From the NCBI RefSeq assembly GCF_023716945.1, contig NZ_JAMQQF010000011.1:1-42218 (forward strand): a stretch of DNA of 42,218 nt, given 5' to 3'. The notes under the pieces were generated by a model. That model was not told the DNA's origin, did not search any database, and worked only from the letters and a program-made list of their open reading frames with translations. Made by a program: the position numbers and the translations under genes. Positions 31,331 through 39,749 of the stretch are shown piece after piece; position 1 is the stretch's first letter; each line of letters begins with the position of its first letter. Source of the stretch: Frankia sp. AiPs1 (GTDB lineage Bacteria > Actinomycetota > Actinomycetes > Frankiales > Frankiaceae).

Positions 31331-32254
31331 TTGCCACTCCAGTCGCGGTGGCTCCTCGTGGGTCTCCTTGCTTGCGTCACTGTCGCTGCTTTCGTCCTAC
31401 TACTGTTCACTGGTGGCGTCGGCCGGCTCGGGCTGGCTGTGGGGATGGCTGCCGCGTTGCTGGCCACCCTTTACCTTGCCTTTGGGAGTGGCAGGTATCT
31501 CGTGGCGGTCACGCTTGTCGTCGCAACCTCTACCATCGCCTTCGGCCTCCTGACGGTACTTCCTGACTCGGCTCCGGGAGAGGCGGGGGCGACCGGCTGC
31601 CGGAAGGGTCCGACAAGCGCACCGGAGGCGAACAGCGATCTTTCTCGGTGGCAGAGCTTCGGGAATGGCGTAGTTTCCTACGGCGCAAATATCCTGGAGG
31701 TGGGGGTCGAGCCGGGCGACTACAACCCGGCCGGCTGGGGCCTGGACAGGGTCGGATACTGCGACTACCGATTCACCTTCACCGTTGACCTCACGACGCC
31801 CCGTCTGGCGCTGCTTCCCGGTCCGAACTCCAATCTCGGCTGGGGCTTCGGTGTGGGCACCTGCATGACCATCGGGCAGAACGGCGAGCCGATGGGGGCG
31901 TATCTTCAGTACGGCTTCCTTGAATCATCGGATCAGCCGCAACGGGTGCTCGCCGGAATCGTCAAGGCTGGCGAGTACAACACCTATACGTTTATCAACG
32001 ACACGCCGTCGCCGGTCTCGCGTCCGTATGTTGAGGGCGAGCTCATCGAGATCGCATGGACCATCGAGGTGCGGGGAATCACCGCAACCGCCGTCGGGAC
32101 GGTCGGCGGAGTCGCCGGACCGCACGTGCGTTGGCGGCTGGCCGACGGGGCGCGCCTGCCGGAATCGTGCGGTGCGGGTGGCGGCGACGGCGTCGCGTTC
32201 CGTGCGTGGGGCACCCGCGCTGTCATCCATTCACCCCTGATCACACCGCTGTAG
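31331..32254 (+). CDS. Membrane-anchored hypothetical protein with extracellular domain
   Basis: 307 residues from TTG 31331; GGAG touches the start, so a slightly later start such as GTG 31358 is possible. Three hydrophobic helices occupy residues 5-80 (WLLVGLLACVTVAAFVLLLF and others). The remaining 220 residues are rich in Gly, Thr and Tyr and look like a secreted beta domain (VGYCDYRFTFTVDL, GWGFGVGTCMTIGQNGEPMG, VRGITATAVGTVGG), with four or more cysteines. No family is recognised. The peptidoglycan-binding gene follows on the same strand 60 bp later. Confidence 0.65.
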   Translation: MPLQSRWLLVGLLACVTVAAFVLLLFTGGVGRLGLAVGMAAALLATLYLAFGSGRYLVAVTLVVATSTIAFGLLTVLPDSAPGEAGATGCRKGPTSAPEANSDLSRWQSFGNGVVSYGANILEVGVEPGDYNPAGWGLDRVGYCDYRFTFTVDLTTPRLALLPGPNSNLGWGFGVGTCMTIGQNGEPMGAYLQYGFLESSDQPQRVLAGIVKAGEYNTYTFINDTPSPVSRPYVEGELIEIAWTIEVRGITATAVGTVGGVAGPHVRWRLADGARLPESCGAGGGDGVAFRAWGTRAVIHSPLITPL

Positions 32255-32314
32255 TTTTCGGGTTTCCTGGGCCCGCTGCTTCGAGCACGGCCCGTTCTGA
32301 AGGAGGAGGATCAC

Positions 32315-32785
32315 ATGACCAAAAGACTGCCCGGTCGGCACCGAGCACCGGCCGGGCCGACGGGCAACAGCGTATCCCGCAAGTTGGCACGAGCTGGCGT
32401 CGTCGCGGTGACGGTCGCCGCGTGCAGTTCGGTTGCCACCATTCCGGCCCTCGCGGCGGGGCCGGTGACCACCATTGTTCCGGGTTCCCCGGCGGGCGGA
32501 CCTCCGGTGACCGTTCCCAACCGGCCCAGCACTCCTCCTGTCACGGTTCCGAACAAGCCTGGCGGCGGCGTACCTGGTCCGACAACGCATCAGTCGTTGC
32601 CGACACTGCGCTATGGCAGTCGGGGGAGTGCGGTGGTGACCCTGCAGCGCGCGCTGCGTATTCCTGCCGATGGTGCATTCGGGCCGGCGACGCTGAACGC
32701 GGTGCGTAGGTGGCAGGCGTCCCATCGGCTTACGGCTGACGGGATCGTCGGACCGCAGACGTGGGCGAGCCTCGGTTACCGGTAG
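32315..32785 (+). CDS. Secreted peptidoglycan-binding (PG_binding_1) protein
   Basis: 156 residues from ATG 32315, with AGGAGGAGG upstream. A signal peptide is visible: basic start MTKRLPGRHRAP, hydrophobic VVAVTVAACSSVATIPALAA and cleavage after ALAA near residue 48. A Pro/Gly/Val-rich linker (about 50-92) precedes one PG_binding_1 domain: LRYGSRGSAVVTLQRAL, ADGAFGPATLNAVRRWQASH, TADGIVGPQTWASL. No catalytic domain is attached, so it is a cell-wall-binding protein or an enzyme subunit. Confidence 0.88.
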   Translation: MTKRLPGRHRAPAGPTGNSVSRKLARAGVVAVTVAACSSVATIPALAAGPVTTIVPGSPAGGPPVTVPNRPSTPPVTVPNKPGGGVPGPTTHQSLPTLRYGSRGSAVVTLQRALRIPADGAFGPATLNAVRRWQASHRLTADGIVGPQTWASLGYR

Positions 32786-32892
32786 GCGTCGGGTGCGGCT
32801 TTGGACGGGCTGCCCGGAGCCGCACCCCACCCGTACCCGGGAACCGAGCCGATGGCGGGGCGGTCTCGCCGAGGTGCCGGCCGCTTCCGCGG

Positions 32893-33714
32893 TCAGGGGC
32901 GGGCCATCGAGCCGGCGTCGACGGCGATGGTCGAGCCGGTGATCATGCGGGCCTCGTCGGAGACGAGGAAGGCGATCACCTCGCTGACGTCGCGAGGTTC
33001 GATCAGCTCGACGGGAAGCGCGTTCTGCATCGCGGCGGCGAGGTGCGGCAGGCTGGTGATGCTCTCGAACAGCGCGGGGTTCTCCACCACCATCGCGGTG
33101 TTCACCCCGGTCGGGGCGACGGCATTGACGCGGACGTTGTCCGGGCCCAGCAGGGCGGCGTAGGCCTTGACCAGGGCGACCACGGCGGTCTTGGCCGCGG
33201 TGTAGGCGTCGGCGCCGGCCGTGCCGTCGGTGAACGCCTTCAGCCCCGCGACGGAACTCGTCACGATGATGTTGCCGGTCCGGCGTTCGCGCATGTGGGC
33301 GGCGGCGAGTTGCAGGGTGTGCCAGGCGCCGGTGAGCATCGTTCCGAGCGCGTCGTCCCACACCTGCTGCATGTCCGGGTGGTCGCTGCCAGAAATGATC
33401 ACGCCGGCATTGGCGATCGCGATGTCAACCTGCCCGAGCTGGGCGACCCCGGCGTCGAAGGCGATCTGCTGGTCGGCCCGGGAACGCACGTCGCCCTTGC
33501 GCAGCACCGCGGTCCGGCCGAGCTGTTCGATGAGCCGGCCGGTCTCCTTGAGATCCTCCTCCGTCGCCATCGGGTAGGGCACCGTGTCGAGCTGCGCGCA
33601 CAGATCGAGGCCGACGATGTCGGCCCCCTGCTCGGCCAGCAGTAACGCGTGCGAGCGGCCCTGACCACGGGCGACCCCGGTGATGTAGGCGACCTTGCCG
33701 TCGAACTTCCCCAT
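32893..33714 (-). CDS. Mycofactocin-type SDR oxidoreductase
   Basis: 273 residues from ATG 33714. The NAD site VAYITGVARGQGRSHALLLA with ARGQGRSHA and the extended loop LCAQLDTVPYPMATEEDLKE are the marks of mycofactocin-dependent SDRs, whose NAD cofactor stays bound. Catalytic Ser-Tyr-Lys are SSVAGLK and DAYTAAKTAV. The C-terminus GSTIAVDAGSMARP is typical. It lies 85 bp after the aldehyde dehydrogenase on the same strand: an alcohol-to-aldehyde-to-acid pair is likely. The mycofactocin synthesis genes are not in this window. Confidence 0.9.
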   Translation of the reverse strand: MGKFDGKVAYITGVARGQGRSHALLLAEQGADIVGLDLCAQLDTVPYPMATEEDLKETGRLIEQLGRTAVLRKGDVRSRADQQIAFDAGVAQLGQVDIAIANAGVIISGSDHPDMQQVWDDALGTMLTGAWHTLQLAAAHMRERRTGNIIVTSSVAGLKAFTDGTAGADAYTAAKTAVVALVKAYAALLGPDNVRVNAVAPTGVNTAMVVENPALFESITSLPHLAAAMQNALPVELIEPRDVSEVIAFLVSDEARMITGSTIAVDAGSMARP

Positions 33715-33799
33715 GTCGCTACCTGCGCCTTCGCATCACGAGTGAACGGGACGTCGGCCCCCGCCGGTCGGCCCCTATCAGGCCGGGGGTCGGCTCGCA

Positions 33800-35257
33800 T
33801 CAGGCCGGGGGATAACCGATCGTCTTGATCTCCAGGAAGGACTCGAAGCCGGGGATGCCGTTCTCCCGGCCGAGGCCGCTCTGCTTGTAGCCGCCGAACG
33901 GCGAGTCCGGGGCGAGCCAGTGGGCGTTGTTGACGGCGACCGTCCCGGTCCGCAGCCGGCGGGCCACGGCCATGGCCCGCTCGACGCTGCCACTGGAGAC
34001 CACGCCGGACAGGCCGTAGATGCTGTTGTTGGCGATCGCGACCGCGTCGTCGTCATCGTCGAACGGGAGCACCGTCACCACCGGGCCGAAGATCTCCTCC
34101 TGGGCGATGCGGGCATCGGGATCGACGTCGACGAACAACGTCGGCTCGACGTAGAACCCGCGGTCGTGCCGCGGCGAGCGCTCACCGCCGCAGACGAGCT
34201 TCGCCTCGGACCGCCCGACATTGATGTAGTCGAGCACCCGGGTCCGTTGCCGGTCGCTGATGAGCGGCCCCATCATGTTCGCCGGGTCCATCGGGTCGCC
34301 GTACGGGAAGGCGCGCACGGCGGCCTCGGCCGCGTCGACCGCCTCGGTGTAGCGGGAGCGTGGGACGAGGATGCGGGTGGCCAGCGCGCAGCCCTGCCCG
34401 GCGTGGAAGCAGATGTGCGAGGCGGCGAGTCCGACGACCGCGCCGAGGTCGGCGTCGTCGAGCACGATGGAGGCCGACTTCCCGCCGAGTTCGAGGAAGG
34501 TCCGCTTCACCGTCCCCGCCGCCGAGGCCATGACCGCCCGGCCCGTCGCGGTCGAGCCGGTGAACGTGATGAGGTCGACGTCGCGGTGCGCGGTGAGCTG
34601 GGCGCCGATTCCGTGGTCGGCGGAGGTGACGACGTTGAGCACGCCCGGGGGCAGGTCGGTGTCCTCCAGCGCGATCTGACCGAGCAGCGCCGCGGTCCAC
34701 GGGGTGTCCGGCGCCGGCTTGAGCACCACCGTGTTCCCCGCGGCGAGCGCGCCGGTCACCTTGACCAGGTTCAGCATCAGCGGGAAGTTCCACGGGGTGA
34801 TGGCGCCGACGACGCCGACCGGCTCGCGCCGCACGACCCGGCTCGCCGGGCCCATCAGGGTCGTCGTGTCGGGTAGTGCCTGCTCGTACGCGTAGGACTC
34901 CGCGAGGTCGGCGACATAGCCGATGTCGGCGATCACCGGCTCGACCTGCATGAGCCGGCTCAGCGACAGCGTGCAGCCGGTCTCGGCGATGAGGACCTCC
35001 CGGACCTGTTCGATCCGGGCCTGCAACGCGGTCTGGAGCTGACGAAGGCAGTGCGCCCGCAACGCCGGGTCGGTGCTCCATGAGCCCCGGTCGAACCGGT
35101 GTCGGGCCGCCGTGACCGCCGCGTCGAGGTCCGCCGGTCCCGCGTCGGCGGCGACCCCGAGGAGCTCCTCCGTGGCGGGGTTGCCGTTGTCGAACGTCCG
35201 CCCGGAGCGGGCGGCGACGAGCTCGCCGTTGATGATCAGTTCCGATCGGTCGATCAT
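33800..35257 (-). CDS. Aldehyde dehydrogenase
   Basis: 485 residues from ATG 35257, a normal length. Cofactor-binding VGAITPWNFPLMLNLVKVTG, ALAAGNTVVLKPAPDTPWTA and the glycine motif FTGSTATGRAVMASAAG are present. The general base Glu is in FLELGGKSASIVL and the nucleophilic Cys in FHAGQGCALATR; EEIFGPVVTVLPFD and SPFGGYKQSGLGRENG follow. Likely oxidises the aldehyde made by the adjacent mycofactocin-type SDR. Substrate unknown. Confidence 0.93.
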   Translation of the reverse strand: MIDRSELIINGELVAARSGRTFDNGNPATEELLGVAADAGPADLDAAVTAARHRFDRGSWSTDPALRAHCLRQLQTALQARIEQVREVLIAETGCTLSLSRLMQVEPVIADIGYVADLAESYAYEQALPDTTTLMGPASRVVRREPVGVVGAITPWNFPLMLNLVKVTGALAAGNTVVLKPAPDTPWTAALLGQIALEDTDLPPGVLNVVTSADHGIGAQLTAHRDVDLITFTGSTATGRAVMASAAGTVKRTFLELGGKSASIVLDDADLGAVVGLAASHICFHAGQGCALATRILVPRSRYTEAVDAAEAAVRAFPYGDPMDPANMMGPLISDRQRTRVLDYINVGRSEAKLVCGGERSPRHDRGFYVEPTLFVDVDPDARIAQEEIFGPVVTVLPFDDDDDAVAIANNSIYGLSGVVSSGSVERAMAVARRLRTGTVAVNNAHWLAPDSPFGGYKQSGLGRENGIPGFESFLEIKTIGYPPA

Positions 35258-35369
35258 CGACCCTCCTGTCGCCGGAAGCGGCGGTGATCCCGCGCGTCCG
35301 TGACATTGGTAACAATCCCGCGAATTATTGTCAACCGGAGAGTCGGCTAAATTGGTGCCGGCGGGAGTT

Positions 35370-36068
35370 CTAGGCTCCCTGCCAGCGGTACAGGTTCCCG
35401 GGACGGCCGCACCGTCCGTAGCGGTGGGAGCGGATCGCCAGTCGATGGACGGCCAGGTGCTCCAGGTAGCGGCGGGCCGTGGCGCGGGACACTCCGATCG
35501 CGGAAGCGATATCCGTGGCGGAGGCCGGCACGGTCTCGGCCCGCAACTGGGCCACGACGGCGTCGAGGGTCGTCGTGGACACGCCCTTGGGCTGGTCGGC
35601 GACCGGGGTGAACGGTGGCCGGAGCGCGGTCAGGGCGCGATCGACCTCCTCCTGGCTGAGATGGTGCGGGGGAGCGGTCGTCAGCGCGCGGTGCGTCGTC
35701 GCGAACCGGTGGAGACGGTCGCGCAGAGTCGCGGCGCTGAGCGGTTTCACCAGGTACTGGGCGACCCCGTAGGACAACGCGGCCCGGACTGTCGCAAGGT
35801 CGCTGGCCGACGTCACGGCGATGATGTCGAGCACGGCGCTGCGGGACCGCAGTGTGCGGCATACCTCCACGCCCGTCATGTCGGGCAGGAGGAGATCGAG
35901 CAGGACGAGTTGCGGATGACCGCGGGAGACGAACTCCAGCGCCTCGGCGCCGCTGTGGACGATGCCGATGACGGCGAATCCGGGCAGCTGGTCGACATGG
36001 CTGCCCTGCTGCTCGGCCAGCCGCGTGTCACCGTCGACGATCAGCGTGCGGATCGGATTATCAGGCAT
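35370..36068 (-). CDS. Response regulator of the CitB/DcuR group
   Basis: 232 residues from ATG 36068. The receiver domain (1-120) has IRTLIVDGDTRLAE, phospho-acceptor Asp in VLLDLLLPDMTG, Thr/Ser in IIAVTSAS and Lys in QYLVKPLSA. The C-terminal winged helix (about 170-225) has ASATDIASAIGVSRATARRY LEHLAVHRLA, as in CitB/DcuR regulators of C4-dicarboxylate or citrate uptake. One acidic pocket residue is Asp12-Gly-Asp14, slightly unusual. The usual partner sensor kinase is not adjacent. It is divergent from the dctA gene, its likely target. Confidence 0.88.
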   Translation of the reverse strand: MPDNPIRTLIVDGDTRLAEQQGSHVDQLPGFAVIGIVHSGAEALEFVSRGHPQLVLLDLLLPDMTGVEVCRTLRSRSAVLDIIAVTSASDLATVRAALSYGVAQYLVKPLSAATLRDRLHRFATTHRALTTAPPHHLSQEEVDRALTALRPPFTPVADQPKGVSTTTLDAVVAQLRAETVPASATDIASAIGVSRATARRYLEHLAVHRLAIRSHRYGRCGRPGNLYRWQGA

Positions 36069-36418
36069 ACGTCGCGGCTCCGGACGGTCTGGTCGAAGAA
36101 ACAGCAGGAGAGGTATCGGGGTAATGGTCTGTCGGATTCCCGGTCTCGGGTGACGCGTATTTTCACAGAGCAAGCCCGGGAATGCATCCGCCAGCTGTCG
36201 GAGATGCGTCCCGGTCCGGCCGACGAACGTGCGGAACCGGCGGTCGACGGCCCGGTGCCGCGGCCCCGTCGACACCCTTCCTCCGCGGCTCACCGGCACT
36301 ATGGTGCCGTTCCTGGAGAATATGCGCAGAACCGTGACACGGGGGCCGCCGCTGAGCAGTGTGGTCGCGAACATCGACATCACCGGGAAAGGTTTTCCTG
36401 CCCGGCGAGGAGGCACCT

Positions 36419-37978
36419 ATGTCCGCGCCCGCTCCAATCGCCCCGCGGGTCCGCCGCCCGTGGTATCGCCAGTTGTACGTGTGGGTCCTCGCCGGTATCG
36501 CCGCCGGCATTGTCGTGGGCCAGCTGGCGCCGGATTTCGCGGTCCGCCTCCAGCCGCTGGGCACGACCTTCGTCGACGCCATCAAAATGGTCATCGCGCC
36601 CATCGTCTTCTGCACCGTCGTCGGCGGCATCGCGCAGGTCGACAACCTGCGCAAGGTGGGCCGCGTCGGCCTGAAGTCCATCGTCTACTTCGAGGCCGTC
36701 ACCAGCGTCGCGCTCCTGCTCGGCCTGATCGTGATGAACGTGTTCCGGCCCGGGGACGGGGTGCACGCCAACCCCGCCGGCCTCGTCGTCAACGACACCG
36801 TCGGCGGCTACATCAAACAGGGCAAGAGCGAGGGCTGGGGTCACTACCTGTCCGACATCGTGCCGGGCAGCGTGGTCGGTGCCTTCGCCGACGGCGCCAT
36901 CCTGCAGGTGCTGTTCTTCGCAGTCCTGTTCGGGATCGCCCTGAACCTCATCGGGCCCGCCGGCGCCGGGCTCGCGGCCGGGGTCGAGCGGGTCGGCACC
37001 GCCATGTTCCAGGTGATGCGGATCATCATGTACGCGGCTCCCGTCGGCGCGTTCGGGGCCATGGCCTTCACCATCGGCAAGTACGGCGTCGACACCCTGA
37101 CCAGCCTCGGTAAGCTCATCGGTATCTTCTATGGCACCTCGGTGTTCTTCGTCCTTGTCGTTCTGGGCGCAATCGCTGCTGCCATCGGTGTCAACATCCT
37201 GCGGCTGCTGCGCTACATCCGGGAGGAGCTGCTCATCGTTTTGGGCACCTCGTCCTCGGAACCGGTGCTTCCCCAGCTCATGCGCAAGCTCGAGGCGCTC
37301 GGCGCACCGCGGCAGGTCGTCGGGCTGACCGTGCCGACGGGATACTCGTTCAATCTCGACGGCACCTGCATCTATCTGACCCTCTCCGCCCTTTATCTCG
37401 CCCAGGCCGTCGACGCCGACCTGTCGATCGGCCAACAGCTCGCTATCGTCGGCGTTCTCCTGCTGACCTCGAAGGGCGCCGCGGGCGTCACCGGTTCCGG
37501 ATTCATCGTCCTCGCCGCGACCCTATCCACGGTCGACTCGATTCCGGTGGCCGCCATCATGCTCATCTTCGGCATCGACAAGTTCATGTCCGAATGCCGG
37601 GCGCTGACGAACGTCTGCGGGAACACCCTCGCCACCCTGGTCGTGGCCCGCTGGGAAGGCGTCCTCGACACTGAGCGCATGCACCAGGTCCTCGACCACG
37701 GCGGCACCGAGCCGCCTGTCCTCGTCGAACCGCCCGTCCTCGTCGAGCCGCCTGTCCTCGTCGAGCCGCCTGTCCTCGTCGAGCCGCCTGTCCTCGTCGA
37801 GCCGCCTGTCCTCGTCGAGCCGCCCGCCCTCGTCGAGACACCCGGAGACGTTGCCGACCGTCCGGCGGTGGGTCGCCCAGTCGCCGACTCGGACAACCCG
37901 AACGGTGCGGACGACCCGGAACTGACGGTTGCGGTTGCCGTCCCCGCACCTCTGACCGGGCAGGGACCCGGGAGCTAA
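36419..37978 (+). CDS. dctA: Cation:C4-dicarboxylate symporter (DAACS family)
   Basis: 519 residues from ATG 36419, with GAGGAGG seven bases before. The DctA/glutamate carrier signature is complete: VDAIKMVIAPIVFCTVVGGI, the serine-rich loop VLGTSSSEPVLPQLMRKLEA, TVPTGYSFNLDGTCIYLTLS and SKGAAGVTGSGFIVLAATLS, then MSECRALTNVCGNTLAT with the substrate- and cation-binding Asn/Arg residues. Eight membrane segments plus two reentrant loops are expected. The core ends near residue 425; a 95-residue tail follows, containing seven EPPVLV repeats absent in relatives. Transports succinate, fumarate or malate by cation symport (family knowledge). Confidence 0.94.
   Translation: MSAPAPIAPRVRRPWYRQLYVWVLAGIAAGIVVGQLAPDFAVRLQPLGTTFVDAIKMVIAPIVFCTVVGGIAQVDNLRKVGRVGLKSIVYFEAVTSVALLLGLIVMNVFRPGDGVHANPAGLVVNDTVGGYIKQGKSEGWGHYLSDIVPGSVVGAFADGAILQVLFFAVLFGIALNLIGPAGAGLAAGVERVGTAMFQVMRIIMYAAPVGAFGAMAFTIGKYGVDTLTSLGKLIGIFYGTSVFFVLVVLGAIAAAIGVNILRLLRYIREELLIVLGTSSSEPVLPQLMRKLEALGAPRQVVGLTVPTGYSFNLDGTCIYLTLSALYLAQAVDADLSIGQQLAIVGVLLLTSKGAAGVTGSGFIVLAATLSTVDSIPVAAIMLIFGIDKFMSECRALTNVCGNTLATLVVARWEGVLDTERMHQVLDHGGTEPPVLVEPPVLVEPPVLVEPPVLVEPPVLVEPPVLVEPPALVETPGDVADRPAVGRPVADSDNPNGADDPELTVAVAVPAPLTGQGPGS
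37709..37834 (+). repeat. 18-bp in-frame tandem repeat (7 units) in the dctA tail
   Basis: Seven consecutive units near GAGCCGCCTGTCCTCGTC, at 37709 and every 18 bases to 37834. The second and last have two changes each. They encode EPPVLV, the last EPPALV, in the cytoplasmic tail. Copy number could change without a frameshift. Confidence 0.92.
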
Positions 37979-38010
37979 GCGAACCCGGGAGCTGATCGAA
38001 CCCGGGAGCG
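37967..38010. repeat. 17-bp-period direct repeats over the dctA stop
   Basis: ACCCGGGAGC occurs at 37967, 37984 and 38001, period 17; the bases between also partly agree (CTAAGCGA, CTGATCGA). The first copy contains the dctA stop. The remaining gap to 38324 shows no gene. Confidence 0.7.
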
Positions 38011-38324
38011 GAGGGATCCGACCTGGCGTCGCCGACGGGGCAATACGGGCATAGCGGGTTTCGGCCGCCCGTGGTCGTATTTTGCTGCACGTGGGTGTTG
38101 TCACCAGGTTCCGGCGTCGTTACGCTTCCCCTGCGCCGGTTCGCGATGTGCCTTTTCGGGCAGCCGGCGGAATCACGGGGGTTCACGTTTCTGCGTCGGC
38201 GCCACGGGTTGCCGGCCATTGTGGACTGTCTCGCGGTCGGGTCCGGCCGGCTGCTTCTTTCGCTTTTCCTGGCCGGATTCCTGCATGGCCGAGATACGGC
38301 TGTGCGGACACGAGAGGTGGGAAC

Positions 38325-38585
38325 ATGTCCCTTTATCACACCGAAATTCAGTGGGGCGGTCCGGGCGCGGACTGGCACAAGGACAGCGACCTGCAGATCG
38401 TCATCAGCAACCGTAACGGGGTCGTTCCGCCGACGGGTCTGCCCGCCACGGGTACCCAGGTGTCCTGGTCCGGCCCGCACGGGAACGGCAGCGTCACGTT
38501 CTTCGAGGACGGCGCCCTGTTCCAGGGTGCGGCCCAGTTCCCGGGTGAGGGCCCGGTGGGCTACCGCGGAACGGCTGCGTCGTAG
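38325..38585 (+). CDS. Small OAA-type lectin-like protein
   Basis: 86 residues from ATG 38325 (AGGTGGG six bases before). It matches one repeat of the Oscillatoria agardhii agglutinin family: start TEIQWGGPGADWHKDSD compares with the family's ENQWGGSSAPWNEGG, and the end QFPGEGPVGYRGT with TYAGEGPIGFRA. The middle, TGTQVSWSGPHGNGSVTFFE, supplies the beta-barrel strands. Known members have two or more repeats and bind high-mannose glycans; this has one, slightly longer. No signal peptide is visible. The match is from motif memory, not a search, so sugar binding is inferred. Confidence 0.6.
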   Translation: MSLYHTEIQWGGPGADWHKDSDLQIVISNRNGVVPPTGLPATGTQVSWSGPHGNGSVTFFEDGALFQGAAQFPGEGPVGYRGTAAS

Positions 38586-38609
38586 GAGATCCCGGAGCTG
38601 GGGCACGCC

Positions 38610-38626
38610 GTCAACTTCGAGTTGAC
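38610..38626. promoter_or_regulatory. Operator-like palindrome 1 upstream of HTH/Clp-N gene
   Basis: GTCAACTTCGAGTTGAC has perfect 7-bp arms around TCG. A second site of the same form lies 28 bp downstream. Confidence 0.65.
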
Positions 38627-38637
38627 GGCGTTCTCCT

Positions 38638-38654
38638 GTCAACCTAAAGTTGAC
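38638..38654. promoter_or_regulatory. Operator-like palindrome 2 upstream of HTH/Clp-N gene
   Basis: GTCAACCTAAAGTTGAC has 6-bp arms identical to site 1 and ends three bases before the GTG start. A protein bound here would block translation start or transcription; autoregulation by the HTH protein is likely. Confidence 0.65.
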
Positions 38655-38657
38655 GCC

Positions 38658-39362
38658 GTGACCGAACCGGTTCGGATGACGCGCGCCGTCAGCCTCGACG
38701 ACCTGATCGAGGCCGTCGCCGCCGCCCACCCCGACGCGCTGTCCAGGCTGTCGAACGCCATTCTCCTGGCCGACCACCTCAGCGAGGTGGCCGACCATCT
38801 GATCGGGCATTACGTCGACCAGGCGCGCAGGTCCGGAGCGTCCTGGACCGACATCGGTCGGAGCATGGGGGTCACCCGGCAGGCGGCGCAGAAGCGATTC
38901 GTGTCGAAGGCCGCGGGCGAGCCGGCGCCGCCGGAGGGCGACCCGGGCTTCGGCCGCTTCACCGTCCCGGCCCGCAACGTGGTGATGGCGGCCCAGAACG
39001 AGGCGCACTCGGCGGGCAACGACGAGATCGGCCCGGCGCATCTCGCCCTCGGCCTGCTCGCCGAGCCCGAGGCGCTCGCCGCGCAGGCCGTCCGGGCGCA
39101 GGGAGTCGAGCTCGCGGCCGTCCGACGGGCCGCCGCAGCGGCGCTGCCCCCGCGGGTCGCGCGGGTGCCCGACCTCGTCCCGTTCGACGCGGGCGCGAAG
39201 AAGGCGCTGGAGCTGACCATCCGCGAGGCCCTGCGGCTGGGGCACGAAGAGGTCGGGACCGAGCACATCCTGCTCGCACTGCTGGAGCTCGAGGATGGCT
39301 CGGGCGTGCTCAGCGGCCTCGGTGTCACCAAGACCGCCGCCCAGGCGTTCGTCACGGCATAG
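38658..39362 (+). CDS. HTH protein with Clp N-terminal repeat domain
   Basis: 234 residues from GTG 38658. Residues about 5-75 are a helix-turn-helix with LSEVADHLIGHYVDQARRSG and SWTDIGRSMGVTRQAAQKRF, a pattern usual in actinobacterial Clp-N regulators. Residues about 95-230 hold two Clp_N repeats (ARNVVMAAQNEAHSAGNDEI GPAHLALGLL and AKKALELTIREALRLGHEEV GTEHILLALLE), as in ClpC/ClpB N-domains, but no ATPase follows. It may sense misfolded or tagged protein and regulate genes. Two palindromes directly upstream suggest autoregulation. Confidence 0.88.
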   Translation: MTEPVRMTRAVSLDDLIEAVAAAHPDALSRLSNAILLADHLSEVADHLIGHYVDQARRSGASWTDIGRSMGVTRQAAQKRFVSKAAGEPAPPEGDPGFGRFTVPARNVVMAAQNEAHSAGNDEIGPAHLALGLLAEPEALAAQAVRAQGVELAAVRRAAAAALPPRVARVPDLVPFDAGAKKALELTIREALRLGHEEVGTEHILLALLELEDGSGVLSGLGVTKTAAQAFVTA

Positions 39363-39381
39363 GCATAGGTGTGGGTGTATG

Positions 39382-39601
39382 TCACGGCCTAGGCGCCCAG
39401 ACAGAGCCCTCGATGAGCTGCGGCGCGCCGGGGGCGAACCGCGGCAGGTCGATCAGGCTCGGCAGGTCGGCCGCCATGGGCCGCCCGGTCGAGGCCGTTG
39501 TCCAGCTCGACGAGCCGCCCGGCGACCACCCGGGCCAGCCAGATCGACTCGGCCGCGCCCTTGGCCCGCCCCGACCAGTCCACCGCGATCACCTGTGCCA
39601 C
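39382..39601 (-). pseudogene. DUF429-like gene remnant, both ends kept, middle lost
   Basis: The N-terminus MAQVIAVDWSGRAKGAAESI, then WLARVVAGRLVELDNGLDR is that of DUF429 (RNase H-like fold; D of VDWSG is the first acidic site). In another frame the last 30 codons read MAADLPSLIDLPRFAPG, then APQLIEGSVWAPRP, which looks like the natural C-terminus. A deletion of several hundred bases with a frame change joined them near 39490. Inactive. Confidence 0.55.
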
Positions 39602-39749
39602 GAGACGGCAACGCTATCCGTGGCGTCGCGCCGGCGTCGACCGCGCACCGCGGAACATCATGGGCGCGGGGCCTGCGGTGTGATGGTGTTCCTGCGGAAC
39701 TACCCACTCGCACGGTCCCGGCCGAGGCGGCCGGGTGGAGGATCATCGA

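Noticed and set aside
37709-37834. CRISPR-like array
   Set aside because: The units are contiguous with no spacers and lie in frame in dctA. No CRISPR array is seen anywhere in the window.
37584-39266. 560-codon minus-strand ORF
   Set aside because: Antisense of the dctA tail repeats and Clp-N gene; the ARRGQ repeats simply mirror the 18-bp array.
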